This document shows, one piece after another, positions 26,989 through 34,616 of a stretch of 64,000 nucleotides of DNA (its first letter is position 1; every line of letters begins with the position of its first letter). Position numbers and translations under genes: made by a program. Source of the DNA: Novipirellula aureliae (lineage in GTDB: Bacteria > Planctomycetota > Planctomycetia > Pirellulales > Pirellulaceae); the NCBI RefSeq assembly GCF_007860185.1, contig NZ_SJPY01000009.1, positions 150,316 through 214,315 of the forward strand. Direction: 5' to 3'. The notes under the pieces are model-generated. The model had not been told where the DNA came from and made no database searches. It was given only the letters and a program-made list of their open reading frames with translations.

Positions 26989-27036
26989 GTTGCGACTGGT
27001 TCTCAACAGGTTAAAGCAGCGCAAAATTTTCGTCAA
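26989..27036 (-). promoter_or_regulatory. Fur-like box with promoter of the peroxidase-Fes operon
   Basis: 26989-27007 is GTTGCGACTGGTTCTCAAC, an imperfect palindrome (left arm GTTGCGACT against GTTGAGAAC), weaker than the other three boxes. On the minus strand it is directly preceded by TTGACG, a 17-base spacer and TAACCT, giving the best -35/-10 pair of the set. From 27037 to 27330 I see no feature except AT/GC mixed leader for the ATPase gene. Confidence 0.58.
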
Positions 27037-27358
27037 GCACCAATCCACAAGGAATTTGCATCTGCACGAAGGGAGGCGAATTTTTAGCCGCCTCGGATGA
27101 GATTTTCGCCACCAGGAACCTGCTCAACCGAAAGTCACTTCTTGGCGGTTGCCCAAAACTCGCCATGTTTTCCCCCGTTTTTTGGGTGACAACGCGGCCA
27201 CTCGAATGATCTCCGGGGCATTTTCGCTCGGCTTGGTACGGGCTGTGCTAAATGGGGTGTAAGCCCGGATAAATCGTTCGGGTGAACGATCAAACCGGAA
27301 TCGTGGTCCAGGCGTGTGGCCGGGCTACGGCATGAACCACCCTACCGAAGCCAAACGG

Positions 27359-28132
27359 ATGAATGAAAAGAACCCTGAGCCGATCACTATCGTGCAAAAC
27401 GTCTCGAAGATTTACCGCCAAGGAGATCGTACGGTCAACGCGCTGCTTGAGGTGGACCTAACGATCAACGAGGGAACGTTTGTCGCAGTCATGGGGGCGA
27501 GTGGTTCTGGCAAGAGCACGCTTTTGCATTTAATGAGCGGCCTGACCCGACCGTCTGCGGGCACCGTGATCGTTGCCGACCAAGACTTGGACAAACTTAG
27601 TGATAGCAAACTCACTCGTTTTCGCCGCGAACGTATCGGGTTGGTGTTCCAAGCATTCAACTTGATTCCTTCGCTCAACGCCTATGACAACATTTTGTTC
27701 CCGCTCTATGCCGCGGGTATCAAACAGCCCGACACGTCAGAGGTGAGCGAGCTCGCGGACCAGCTCGGCATTCAGGATCGCTTGACGCACCGCCCCGATT
27801 CGCTCAGCGGAGGTGAGCAGCAGCGCGTTGCGATCGCGCGTTCGCTGATTGCGAATCCCGCTATCGTGCTTGCCGACGAGCCGACCGGCAGTTTGGACTC
27901 GGTTACCGGACAAGCGATCTGCAAGTTGCTTCGCACACTATGCGACCAACAAGGACGGACGATTGTGGTTGTTACTCATGAATCGACCGTGGCGGCATGG
28001 GCGGACCGAGTCGTCGTGCTAAAGGATGGCCGAATCTTGAAACAATTCGAAGTTGACGAGTGCGGGAACGCTCTGTCGCTATCGATGCAGTATCAGGCGG
28101 CGGTCGAGTCGGAAGACACGGTTTTGGCATAG
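27359..28132 (+). CDS. ABC transporter ATPase, LolD/MacB family, without adjacent permease
   Basis: 257 residues from ATG 27359 (27332 and 27314 are longer in-frame options). Walker A GASGSGKSTLLHLMSG, VFQAFNLIPSLNAYDN, signature LSGGEQQRVAIARSL, Walker B AIVLADEPTGSLDSVTG, VTHESTVAAWADR. Very similar to the ATPase at 16111 (shared VAAWADR/VAMWADR, DLDKLSD/DLSQLSD), so the two are paralogues. No permease lies next to it; the nearest orphan permease is the one at 12137-15361, which would need a partner. That pairing is inference. Confidence 0.9.
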   Translation: MNEKNPEPITIVQNVSKIYRQGDRTVNALLEVDLTINEGTFVAVMGASGSGKSTLLHLMSGLTRPSAGTVIVADQDLDKLSDSKLTRFRRERIGLVFQAFNLIPSLNAYDNILFPLYAAGIKQPDTSEVSELADQLGIQDRLTHRPDSLSGGEQQRVAIARSLIANPAIVLADEPTGSLDSVTGQAICKLLRTLCDQQGRTIVVVTHESTVAAWADRVVVLKDGRILKQFEVDECGNALSLSMQYQAAVESEDTVLA

Positions 28133-28227
28133 GTCGGCAAAATGCTACCGTCGTCCCGTGCAGCCGTCGTCCCGTGCTTTGTCTCCGCTTGAGTTTAGGC
28201 TTGAGTTTAGGCTTGGCAAAAGAGTGG

Positions 28228-28380
28228 CTGGGGGCATCTAGCCCAATACGCTGCGGCTGGAAGCCACAGCCACGCTCTGTCTCCAGCCGCAGAAAAGGGG
28301 GGGGGTGATCACCCCCGGCACGTTGGCGCCGCACCTGAAGCTAAATCTGGACAAAGCAATAGGCTTCCATCCTGGGACGC
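28228..28380. repeat. Degenerate REP family 1 copies
   Basis: A GTGGCTGGGGGCATCTAGCCC half and CTGCGGCTGGAAGCCACAGC palindrome at 28223-28275, and AATAGGCTTCCATCCTGGG at 28359-28377. These are diverged stems of the same family and occupy much of the space after the ATPase gene. Confidence 0.65.
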
Positions 28381-28390
28381 CTCGCGACAC

Positions 28391-28552
28391 TCAGATTAAC
28401 GGTTGGGGAAGCTGGAATGCGGCAAAAGTCATCATCGAAAAAACACCAGACGCGGCGATTGCCGCTACAAGAGCCGCGATAAGGTCGGCGAAAACCGCAT
28501 TGACGAGAATTTTCACATCCTCGCTTGCGTAAAAAAACAACACCGCTAACAT
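28391..28552 (-). CDS. Possible small hydrophobic peptide beside Fur box
   Basis: A 53-residue frame from ATG 28552 (start MLAVLFFYASEDVKI) to a TGA at 28391. It has a strongly hydrophobic middle (FADLIAALVAAIAASGVFSM), enough for one membrane helix. The start is only 7 bases from the Fur box at 28560-28578, divergent from the DUF1559 operon. No ribosome site is evident, so it may be chance or the remnant of a longer gene. Not recognised. Confidence 0.3.
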   Translation of the reverse strand: MLAVLFFYASEDVKILVNAVFADLIAALVAAIAASGVFSMMTFAAFQLPQPLI

Positions 28553-28578
28553 GTTGGGTATTGAGAATGATTCGCATT
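28525..28578 (+). promoter_or_regulatory. Fur box upstream of PepSY/DUF4198 operon
   Basis: 28560-28578 is ATTGAGAATGATTCGCATT, matching the Fur palindrome at 16 of 18 positions. TTGCGT at 28525-28530 with AACATG 17 bases later could be the promoter, although the box lies 6 bases further downstream than in the other copies. Confidence 0.7.
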
Positions 28579-28591
28579 AGCGATTCGCTCA

Positions 28592-28681
28592 ATCGACGAA
28601 GCAAGCCACGGGCCGTCCAACGCCCTCTAGCCAGCCACGTTCGATCCGTTCCCAACCTCTGAAGGTCACCACGGTGGTGAC
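28592..28681 (+). other. Conserved 5' leader element with hairpin (copy C)
   Basis: ATCGACGAAGCAAGCCACGG (28592-28611), then CTAGCCAGCCACGTTCGATC (28627-28646), then a strong inverted repeat GTCACCACGGTGGTGAC (28665-28681). Homologous in order to copies A and B; all lie between a Fur box and a DUF1559 start. Confidence 0.6.
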
Positions 28682-28742
28682 AGAAAAACAAGTTTTGGGA
28701 AAGATCCGTTCCTCGTGTGCCTTCCTAGGCTGGAGAAAATCA

Positions 28743-29828
28743 ATGCTACGTCTCTATAGACATTCGTCTCTACGTACCCCTACACGCCGCATAAGCCCTG
28801 CGGTGGCCCGCCAGGCCTTCACGCTCGTTGAGCTGCTGGTCGTGATCGCAATCATCGGCGTGCTTGTGGGGCTGCTATTGCCCGCCGTTCAATCTGCTCG
28901 TGAAGCGGCTCGCTCGATGCAGTGCAGTAACAACCTAAAACAGATTGGTCTTGCACTTCACAACTACGCTTCGACGTACAACGAGGCCTTTCCAAACAAT
29001 GGGTACTCGTGGCCGGGCGGATATCCAAGCGATTACTCGCCGCACGCCAAGATTCTGCCCTTCTTGGAACAGGCTCAGCTGCAGGATTTGATCGACTTTG
29101 ATATCTACATGGGGCACCCCGCGCTCGCTGATTTACCAGCCGATCTTCATGTGGCCGCTGGGACAAGGGTTGCCACTTATGAATGCCCCAGCGACATCAA
29201 CGCTGCCTTGCATGGACTCACGATGCCGTCAGGCGCATCGATCCAAATTGCCGGAACAAGCTATAGCATGAATCAAGGCAGTGGCCTTGATGGCGTCTTC
29301 CATCCTGGCAACGGCGTGAAATCGGATGGACTGTGTTGGATTGGGGCTACGGTGCGGTTCCGAGACATCTTGGATGGGACTAGCAACACAATTGCCTTTG
29401 CCGAAGCGTTGATTGGTGGAGACATTGACCAAGCGACCCCTACCCCCTTGATGGATCCCGATTTTTATCGAGCGTCCACCTCTGCAGCGGACACCACGGT
29501 GGCCAGTCTTTCGGACTCGGGGAACGTTGCCGACATTCAGAGCTACATCACGAGTTGGAATGGGGATCGAAATCACTACTGGCTACGCGGCAGCGTACCC
29601 AACGGCCCTGTCATGAACGGTCGCCTGAGCCCCAATAGCCAGATTCCAGATATGGTTCGCGGGTCGTCCAAGATCACGGCAGCTCGCAGCAATCATGCCG
29701 GCCTCGTGAAGGTCTGCTTGGCGGACGGTAGTGTTCGCAACGTTACCGACTCCGTCGATGCCGATGTTTGGCATGCCAGCTGGACAAAACGGGGACGCGA
29801 GGTTGAAACGATTTCGTCACAGCCATAG
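28743..29828 (+). CDS. DUF1559 pseudopilin-like protein, first gene of iron-reductase-like operon
   Basis: 361 residues from ATG 28743, chosen because GGAGAAAATCA precedes it; the frame is open upstream to 28674 across the leader. Leader [20 protein letters not shown], signature SAREAARSMQCSNNLKQIGL, C-terminal HAGLVKVCLADGSVRNV. It heads the run PepSY-TM, DUF2271, DUF4198, flavodoxin on the same strand, with a Fur box and the shared leader element upstream. Confidence 0.93.
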   Translation: MLRLYRHSSLRTPTRRISPAVARQAFTLVELLVVIAIIGVLVGLLLPAVQSAREAARSMQCSNNLKQIGLALHNYASTYNEAFPNNGYSWPGGYPSDYSPHAKILPFLEQAQLQDLIDFDIYMGHPALADLPADLHVAAGTRVATYECPSDINAALHGLTMPSGASIQIAGTSYSMNQGSGLDGVFHPGNGVKSDGLCWIGATVRFRDILDGTSNTIAFAEALIGGDIDQATPTPLMDPDFYRASTSAADTTVASLSDSGNVADIQSYITSWNGDRNHYWLRGSVPNGPVMNGRLSPNSQIPDMVRGSSKITAARSNHAGLVKVCLADGSVRNVTDSVDADVWHASWTKRGREVETISSQP

Positions 29829-29862
29829 CCACCGCGATCATGCGAGCTCGTGAAAGGATCCT

Positions 29863-30516
29863 ATGACTCAATCGGCACCAATGCGGACGGCGGACGAAGT
29901 TCCACCAACGCCACGCCCTGCTTCGTGGTCCCGCACGATCGTTACATGGCACTGGATCAGTTCGGCGGTCAGTTTAGTCGGCATGTTGTTGTTTGCGATC
30001 ACAGGTATCACCCTCAATCATGCTTCGCAAATTGAGGGCAACCCACAAGTCGAATCACGGACAGCCGAGATGCCTCAAGGCTTACAAGATCGGGTGCGAC
30101 AAATCCAGGTTGACGGTAGCGGCACGTTGCCGGTCGAAGTTGCGAGTTGGCTGACGGACCGCTTTGAGAAACCAATCGGTTCACGACTTGCGGATTGGTC
30201 CGATGATGAAATTTATCTTTCAATGCCTGGCCCCGGCACCGACGCTTGGTTGGCCATTGATCGTGAGACAGGGATGGTCGAGTTTGAACGGACTCAGCGT
30301 GGCTGGATTTCCTACTTCAACGACTTGCACAAAGGCCGCAATACCGGGCCCGCGTGGAAGTGGGTTTTGGATTTGTTTGCTTTAGCGACGGTCGTGTTTT
30401 GTGTGACGGGATTGATGTTGTTGATTCAGCATGCGCGACGTCGCCGGCTAACATGGCCGTTGGTCGCACTCGGTTTCGTCGCTCCCGCGTTGGTGGCGAT
30501 ATTATTGATTCACTAG
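29863..30516 (+). CDS. PepSY-associated transmembrane protein
   Basis: 217 residues. An N-terminal helix with histidine ([20 protein letters not shown]), a second hydrophobic stretch running to NHASQIEG, then a PepSY-like periplasmic domain ([31 protein letters not shown]). It ends in two more membrane segments ([37 protein letters not shown]). Members of the PepSY-TM family in Fur-controlled operons with DUF2271, DUF4198 and a flavoprotein are thought to pass electrons across the membrane to ferric siderophores, using haem ligated by the helix histidines. Role inferred from context. Confidence 0.87.
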   Translation: MTQSAPMRTADEVPPTPRPASWSRTIVTWHWISSAVSLVGMLLFAITGITLNHASQIEGNPQVESRTAEMPQGLQDRVRQIQVDGSGTLPVEVASWLTDRFEKPIGSRLADWSDDEIYLSMPGPGTDAWLAIDRETGMVEFERTQRGWISYFNDLHKGRNTGPAWKWVLDLFALATVVFCVTGLMLLIQHARRRRLTWPLVALGFVAPALVAILLIH

Positions 30517-30524
30517 GTGGTACA

Positions 30525-30573
30525 GGCTTCCGGTCTGTGTTTTTGTCATTCACAGGCTGGAAGCCTGTGCCAC
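30525..30573. repeat. REP family 1 inverted pair
   Basis: ACAGGCTTCCGGTCTGTG at 30525-30542 and CACAGGCTGGAAGCCTGTG at 30551-30569, head to head between the PepSY and DUF2271 genes. Confidence 0.85.
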
Positions 30574-30596
30574 ATCCTTCAACACTTTGAAATTCG

Positions 30597-31127
30597 ATGA
30601 AATCACTGCTTTTTGGTTTACTAAACCTGTGTTTGCTTGCCAGTATCGTTCACGGCGATGAACCAACCGCCCGCTTCGTCACGACGATCGAGATTCCGCG
30701 ATTGAACGTGTCTGAATACCATCGCCCTTACGTTGCGGCGTGGATTCAAGACCAAGACAAGCAAGCGGTTGCGAACGTCGCCGTTTGGTATCAGATGAAA
30801 GACTCTGCTGAAGGAGTCGGCACGAAGTGGTTGCCTGATCTGCGGCAATGGTGGCGGCGCAGCGGACGAAGTTTGCAAATGCCTGTTGATGGCGTTTCCG
30901 GGGCGACCCGACCGGCGGGAACGCACACGGTTGCGCTGTCCAGCGATGATCCGCGATTGGTAAAACTCGCACCTGGAAAATACAACTTGATCGTCGAAGC
31001 TGCACGTGAAGTTGGTGGACGCGAGCTGCTGGAAATACCGTTCACCTGGCCGGCTGATCAAAACAAAACGCTTCGCGCCGCGGGCAAAGAAGAACTCGGC
31101 GAAATCACGCTCACCATTCAACCTTAA
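30597..31127 (+). CDS. DUF2271 periplasmic protein
   Basis: 176 residues. Signal peptide (LLFGLLNLCLLASIVHG), then DUF2271: VTTIEIPRLNVSEYHRPYVA, AAWIQDQDKQAV, KWLPDLRQWWRR, VDGVSGATRPAGTH, and LLEIPFTWPA near the end. DUF2271 proteins are small beta-rich periplasmic proteins nearly always found beside PepSY-TM, DUF4198 and flavodoxin genes. They probably take part in the same ferric-reduction module. No metal ligands are obvious. The start follows the REP pair by 24 bases, with no clear ribosome site. Confidence 0.87.
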   Translation: MKSLLFGLLNLCLLASIVHGDEPTARFVTTIEIPRLNVSEYHRPYVAAWIQDQDKQAVANVAVWYQMKDSAEGVGTKWLPDLRQWWRRSGRSLQMPVDGVSGATRPAGTHTVALSSDDPRLVKLAPGKYNLIVEAAREVGGRELLEIPFTWPADQNKTLRAAGKEELGEITLTIQP

Positions 31128-31217
31128 CCGTGGCCCAGGCTTCCAGTCTGTGAACTTTGCTAAAACAGGCTTCCAGCCTGTCGTCCTTGCTGAACACAGG
31201 CTAGAAGCCTGGCCACT
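31128..31217. repeat. REP family 1 copies (three)
   Basis: GGCCCAGGCTTCCAGTCTGTG, an ACAGGCTTCCAGCCTGT core and an inverted CACAGGCTAGAAGCCTGG, filling the gap between DUF2271 and DUF4198 genes. Confidence 0.85.
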
Positions 31218-31238
31218 TTCACCACCCTGGAGAAACCG

Positions 31239-32045
31239 ATGACTCGAATCCTACTCTCAACGCTATTGGTTGCTTTGCTGCTTCCCGTAACCAGCTTTGC
31301 CCATAAAGTTTGGCTGCGTCCTTCGCAAACCGTGTTTTCTGGGACCGATCCTTGGGTCACCGTCGATGCTGCGGTCTCGAACGATCTGTTTTACTTCAAT
31401 CATTTTCCGCTTCAACTCGATGGGTTGGAGATTATCGCACCCGATGGAAGTACCGCTGATGCTCAAAATCAATCGGTCGGCAAGTATCGTAGCGTCTTCG
31501 ACCTGCCACTGACCCAACGAGGAACGTATCGCATCGCACTTGTCAATCGAGGCGTCTTCGCCAGCTATGAACTCGATGGCGAGCAGCTGCGTTGGCGCGG
31601 CAAGCCCGAGAATCTTACGGCCGAGATTCCCTTGGAAGCGACGAACTTACAAGTCACCGAAAGTGTCGGACGGATCGAAACCTTTGTCACCAACGGGCCG
31701 CCGACAACCGATTCGCTCAAACCGACCGGTGAAGGTGTCGAACTCCTTCCCGTCAGCCATCCTAACGACCTTTACGTTGGTGAAAAAGCGACGTTCCGAT
31801 TGGTCGTCAACGGCAAACCTGCCAAGGGACTGGACGTCACCGTGATTCGTGGTGAGACTCGCTATCGCGACAGGCAAGAGGAACAGATTGTGACGACGGA
31901 TGCCAATGGCGAGTTCTCCGTAACGTGGTCAAATCCAGGTATGTACTGGATCGAATCGAGTGCCCAAGACAAGGATACGAGCGTTCCGCAAGCACAAACG
32001 CGACGTCTCGGTTACGCCGCAACCGTGGAAGTGCTGCCTCAATAA
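31239..32045 (+). CDS. DUF4198 periplasmic protein
   Basis: 268 residues. Signal peptide cleaved before HKVWLRPS (TSFAHKVWL, the usual DUF4198 start, with a possible N-terminal metal-binding His). Two beta-sandwich regions: DPWVTVDAAVSNDLFYFNHF and, later, GEKATFRLVVNGKPAKGLDV with SVTWSNPGMYWIES, a typical nickel/cobalt-uptake-like or surface-exposed beta domain. Ribosome site CCTGGAGAAACCG before the ATG. Fur-linked DUF4198 proteins accompany siderophore receptors and PepSY reductases in Proteobacteria; a metal-carrier role in the periplasm is inferred. Confidence 0.88.
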   Translation: MTRILLSTLLVALLLPVTSFAHKVWLRPSQTVFSGTDPWVTVDAAVSNDLFYFNHFPLQLDGLEIIAPDGSTADAQNQSVGKYRSVFDLPLTQRGTYRIALVNRGVFASYELDGEQLRWRGKPENLTAEIPLEATNLQVTESVGRIETFVTNGPPTTDSLKPTGEGVELLPVSHPNDLYVGEKATFRLVVNGKPAKGLDVTVIRGETRYRDRQEEQIVTTDANGEFSVTWSNPGMYWIESSAQDKDTSVPQAQTRRLGYAATVEVLPQ

Positions 32046-32046
32046 C

Positions 32047-32325
32047 AAGTGGCATAGGCTTCCAGCCTGTGATGGCCGACACACGAACTGGAAGCCTGTG
32101 CTGGGTAACACTCACAGGCTGGAAGCCTGTGCTACGCAACACACACAGGCTGGCAGCCTGTGCTGGGTAACACTCACAGGCTGGAAGCCTGTGCTACGCA
32201 ACACTCACAGGCTGGAAGCCTGTGCTACGCAACACACACAGGCTGGAAGCCTGTGCTACGCAACACACACACAGGCTGGCAGCCTGTGCTGGGTAACGCT
32301 CACAGGCTGGAAGCCTGTGCCACTA
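32047..32325. repeat. REP family 1 array (about nine copies)
   Basis: Palindromes with linkers of the form CTACGCAACACA or CTGGGTAACACT, alternating, period 31-34 bases. One arm variant GGCTGGCAGCC appears twice. The array fills the 314-base space before the flavodoxin gene; open frames through it are artefacts. Confidence 0.92.
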
Positions 32326-32359
32326 GGGATTTTCACGTACCTGCGGATCGGAATTCAAC

Positions 32360-33055
32360 ATGCATGGTCGATTGGACACCCAACTCGTAAACGTTTTCTG
32401 TTTAATGAGTCTGTCAGTTGTGGGCATCTTGTTCGCAACTTGGAGCGACGGTGTTTGGTGGATCGCGACACCTCGCGCGGATCGTTGGTTCATCGCTATG
32501 ATCATCCTCGTTGCCTTTGCGGTTTTGATCTGGTGGTCATCACGAAAGCCAGCTTCGGCTCACCCCCCGCCGACGCGGGCACAATGGCGAGTCATCTATG
32601 CTACGGAGACGGGGTTTGCCGAAGAGATTGCAAAGCAAACGGTTTTACGATTGCAAACGAGCGGTGAACTGGCTGAACGGTTGCCAATCGACGAGGTCGC
32701 GCTTGACGCTCTTCTGCAATACGAACGAGTCCTGTTTATCGTCAGCACCGCTGGTCAGGGCGATCCGCCTGAACATGCCATCGCGTTCGCTGATACCGTT
32801 ATGGCCGAGTCACCCGACCTGTCGGGCGTGCATTATGCCGTACTCGCACTCGGCGATAGCAGCTACGATGATTACTGTGCCTTTGGCCGGCAGCTCGACC
32901 AATGGCTACAATGGGTCGGTGCCGACTGCATGTTTGATCGGATTGACGTGGATGACGGTGACCCAGCGGCACTCGATCGTTGGTTTGCTTCTCTTCCGAG
33001 TGACTCGATGCAGAAAATCTGTGATCAACAACGAACGAAAGCACTCTCTCGATAG
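32360..33055 (+). CDS. Membrane-anchored flavodoxin-domain protein lacking reductase module
   Basis: 231 residues. Two membrane segments (FCLMSLSVVGILFATW; WFIAMIILVAFAVLIWW), then a flavodoxin domain: FMN phosphate loop YATETGFAEEIA (expected T-x-T/S-G-x-A), FIVSTAGQGDPPEHA, and YAVLALGDSSYDDYCAFGRQ, as in CysJ-type diflavin reductases. It stops after the flavodoxin fold, with no FAD/NADPH (FNR) module, although the usual partner in PepSY/DUF2271/DUF4198 operons is a full diflavin reductase. Probably carries electrons to the PepSY protein. A separate FNR partner would be needed, and none is visible nearby. Confidence 0.85.
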   Translation: MHGRLDTQLVNVFCLMSLSVVGILFATWSDGVWWIATPRADRWFIAMIILVAFAVLIWWSSRKPASAHPPPTRAQWRVIYATETGFAEEIAKQTVLRLQTSGELAERLPIDEVALDALLQYERVLFIVSTAGQGDPPEHAIAFADTVMAESPDLSGVHYAVLALGDSSYDDYCAFGRQLDQWLQWVGADCMFDRIDVDDGDPAALDRWFASLPSDSMQKICDQQRTKALSR

Positions 33056-33115
33056 TGAGACTCGATTTTTCCTGGCGAATTTCAACGTTGACGCTCCTGC
33101 TATGTTAAGGGCACG

Positions 33116-33811
33116 TTACGCCCTGTAACGCACCAAGTACCAACCGTTGCCGATCGATGTGGCCGATTGAAGCTCGTGGGAATCTGCGAGGCCTCCGGTG
33201 AAGGAGGATGGTTGGCTGCCGGGTGGATGCCATTCGGCCCAGTCGCCGCCGTCGGTGCCGGTCAGTTGCAATTTGATTGCTCCGGTATCCGATCGTTCGA
33301 CAGCACTGACGTAAACCGATCGCTCGGCGACCCGCGGCGCTTCCAACAGCAGGAGCGTCGTGGGACGACCAAACGGATAGGCCATGAAAGGACCGATCCC
33401 ACGAAGCTCTCCATCGCGGTCTGGCCATTCGTAACGTAGGGGAGCTACGATCGCTTCGAGTTCATCGACACGGGTGGCGAAGCGAAGTCGTTTGCCTTGC
33501 CAAGCGATCGCGTCGTGATACAGAGCGAAAGAAAACCAAACGGCGATCACGGTGGTGATGGCCAGCAGTTGACGGGTCGAGCGATGCCGCGGGGCGCTGC
33601 GTCGGCTCAACGTTTGAAATAGCAACGCCAGTAGACTGCCGATTGCGAAAATGACAACGAGCGTGAAACTGGCTACGCGAATCCAACCGACATTTTGGGA
33701 AGCATCACTCAGACCTCGATACTGAATGGTCGTTTCGAACAACGGGTCCGACACTGCCCAAATCGCGATCGCGATCAGTGAAGTCAGATGAATTAACCAG
33801 AGTCGTTTCAT
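33116..33811 (-). CDS. Uncharacterised membrane protein
   Basis: 231 residues from ATG 33811 (MKRLWLIHLTSLIAIAIWAV); a longer frame to 33886 reads through a REP palindrome and is rejected. Three membrane segments at about 5-22, 46-68 and 85-103, then an extracytoplasmic domain of about 125 residues ending GNGWYLVRYRA. No family recognised. Convergent with the flavodoxin gene (60-base gap), so not part of that operon; may be transcribed with the RAYT gene upstream. Confidence 0.7.
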   Translation of the reverse strand: MKRLWLIHLTSLIAIAIWAVSDPLFETTIQYRGLSDASQNVGWIRVASFTLVVIFAIGSLLALLFQTLSRRSAPRHRSTRQLLAITTVIAVWFSFALYHDAIAWQGKRLRFATRVDELEAIVAPLRYEWPDRDGELRGIGPFMAYPFGRPTTLLLLEAPRVAERSVYVSAVERSDTGAIKLQLTGTDGGDWAEWHPPGSQPSSFTGGLADSHELQSATSIGNGWYLVRYRA

Positions 33812-33812
33812 G

Positions 33813-33907
33813 TTAGTGGCCCAGGCTTCTAGCCTGTGATGCTTGTATGTGCCACAGGCTTTCAGCCTGTGAGGGTTAGGGGCCACAGGCTAGAAGCCTG
33901 TGCCACG
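33813..33907. repeat. REP family 1 copies at the 3' end of the RAYT gene
   Basis: Three palindromes (GGCCCAGGCTTCTAGCCTGTG; CACAGGCTTTCAGCCTGTG; inverted CACAGGCTAGAAGCCTGTG). The last overlaps the end of the RAYT coding sequence and encodes its final residues SRGTGF. Confidence 0.92.
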
Positions 33908-34600
33908 GCTGATCGGTTGCCCCGCTTCGATGCCCCGCTTCTTGCGAATGGATGCCGATGAGTGTTTGTAGTCTTCTGGTTTTTCACACAAGCGAGCGAC
34001 AACCGGATTGTTCTCGATGTAATGAATGATTCGTAGCAATTCGGTTTCGTTGCGAACAAAATGATCGAATGTTTCGTCCTGCCAAAATGTACCTGTTCGC
34101 CCGAGAATACGATTGCATCGCGTGGCTGTAAAACTTTGAATACTATGCGATATGGATTCGCGTGGTGTTTGTTGCCTACATTTGCTCAGTTGCTGTTTCA
34201 AAAACGCGTCACTCCAATCTGGATCAGGCAAGAACACCCAATGATGATGACTGGGCATGACAACGTAGGCAAAGAGTTGGTATCGTTCACCCGCAAAATG
34301 CGAAAAAGCATTCTGTACGATGTCCGCAAGCCGGTCGTCTTCCAAGTGTTTTACCGCGGGTTCACCATCTAGGATCGAATCAACCAGCCTAAAAACAAGT
34401 TTGTGTTTCTTTTCTTCCCATTCTTGACACGCCATATTGTTGGGAATGCTTCTCTGCTCTAATTCTTGGCGGTACGATCGAATTCGACTCATGCCAGAGG
34501 CCGGAATGCTTCCAGCTAAGCAGCCAGTGATAAAATATGGCTTTCCATCAACGTCAATGTGCGGCAAATTACGGCGACGGAAGAGACCTTCGTCAATCAT
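33890..34600 (-). CDS. REP-associated tyrosine transposase (RAYT, Y1/IS200-like)
   Basis: 236 residues. HUH motif in YVVMPSHHHWVFLPD (about residue 115), and the catalytic tyrosine in IIHYIENNPVVARLCEKPEDY (about residue 190), preceded by GRTGTFWQDETFDHFVRN, the diagnostic RAYT pattern. Single-domain Y1 nucleases of this type cut single-stranded REP hairpins and are held to spread them. The gene is flanked on both sides by family 1 palindromes (three at its 3' end, six in tandem at its 5' end), which is the standard RAYT-REP arrangement. Frame intact, so probably active or recently active. Confidence 0.92.
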   Translation of the reverse strand: MIDEGLFRRRNLPHIDVDGKPYFITGCLAGSIPASGMSRIRSYRQELEQRSIPNNMACQEWEEKKHKLVFRLVDSILDGEPAVKHLEDDRLADIVQNAFSHFAGERYQLFAYVVMPSHHHWVFLPDPDWSDAFLKQQLSKCRQQTPRESISHSIQSFTATRCNRILGRTGTFWQDETFDHFVRNETELLRIIHYIENNPVVARLCEKPEDYKHSSASIRKKRGIEAGQPISRGTGF

Positions 34601-34616
34601 GGATTGGCCTTCAATC

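Noticed and set aside
28341-28691. 116-residue minus-strand frame over the Fur box and leader
   Set aside because: Low-complexity Arg/Ser-rich translation covering regulatory sequence of the opposite operon.
31960-32667. 235-residue plus-strand frame through the REP array into the flavodoxin gene
   Set aside because: Its middle is palindrome-encoded SLCWVTLTGWKP repeats, and its ends overlap the DUF4198 and flavodoxin genes in other frames.
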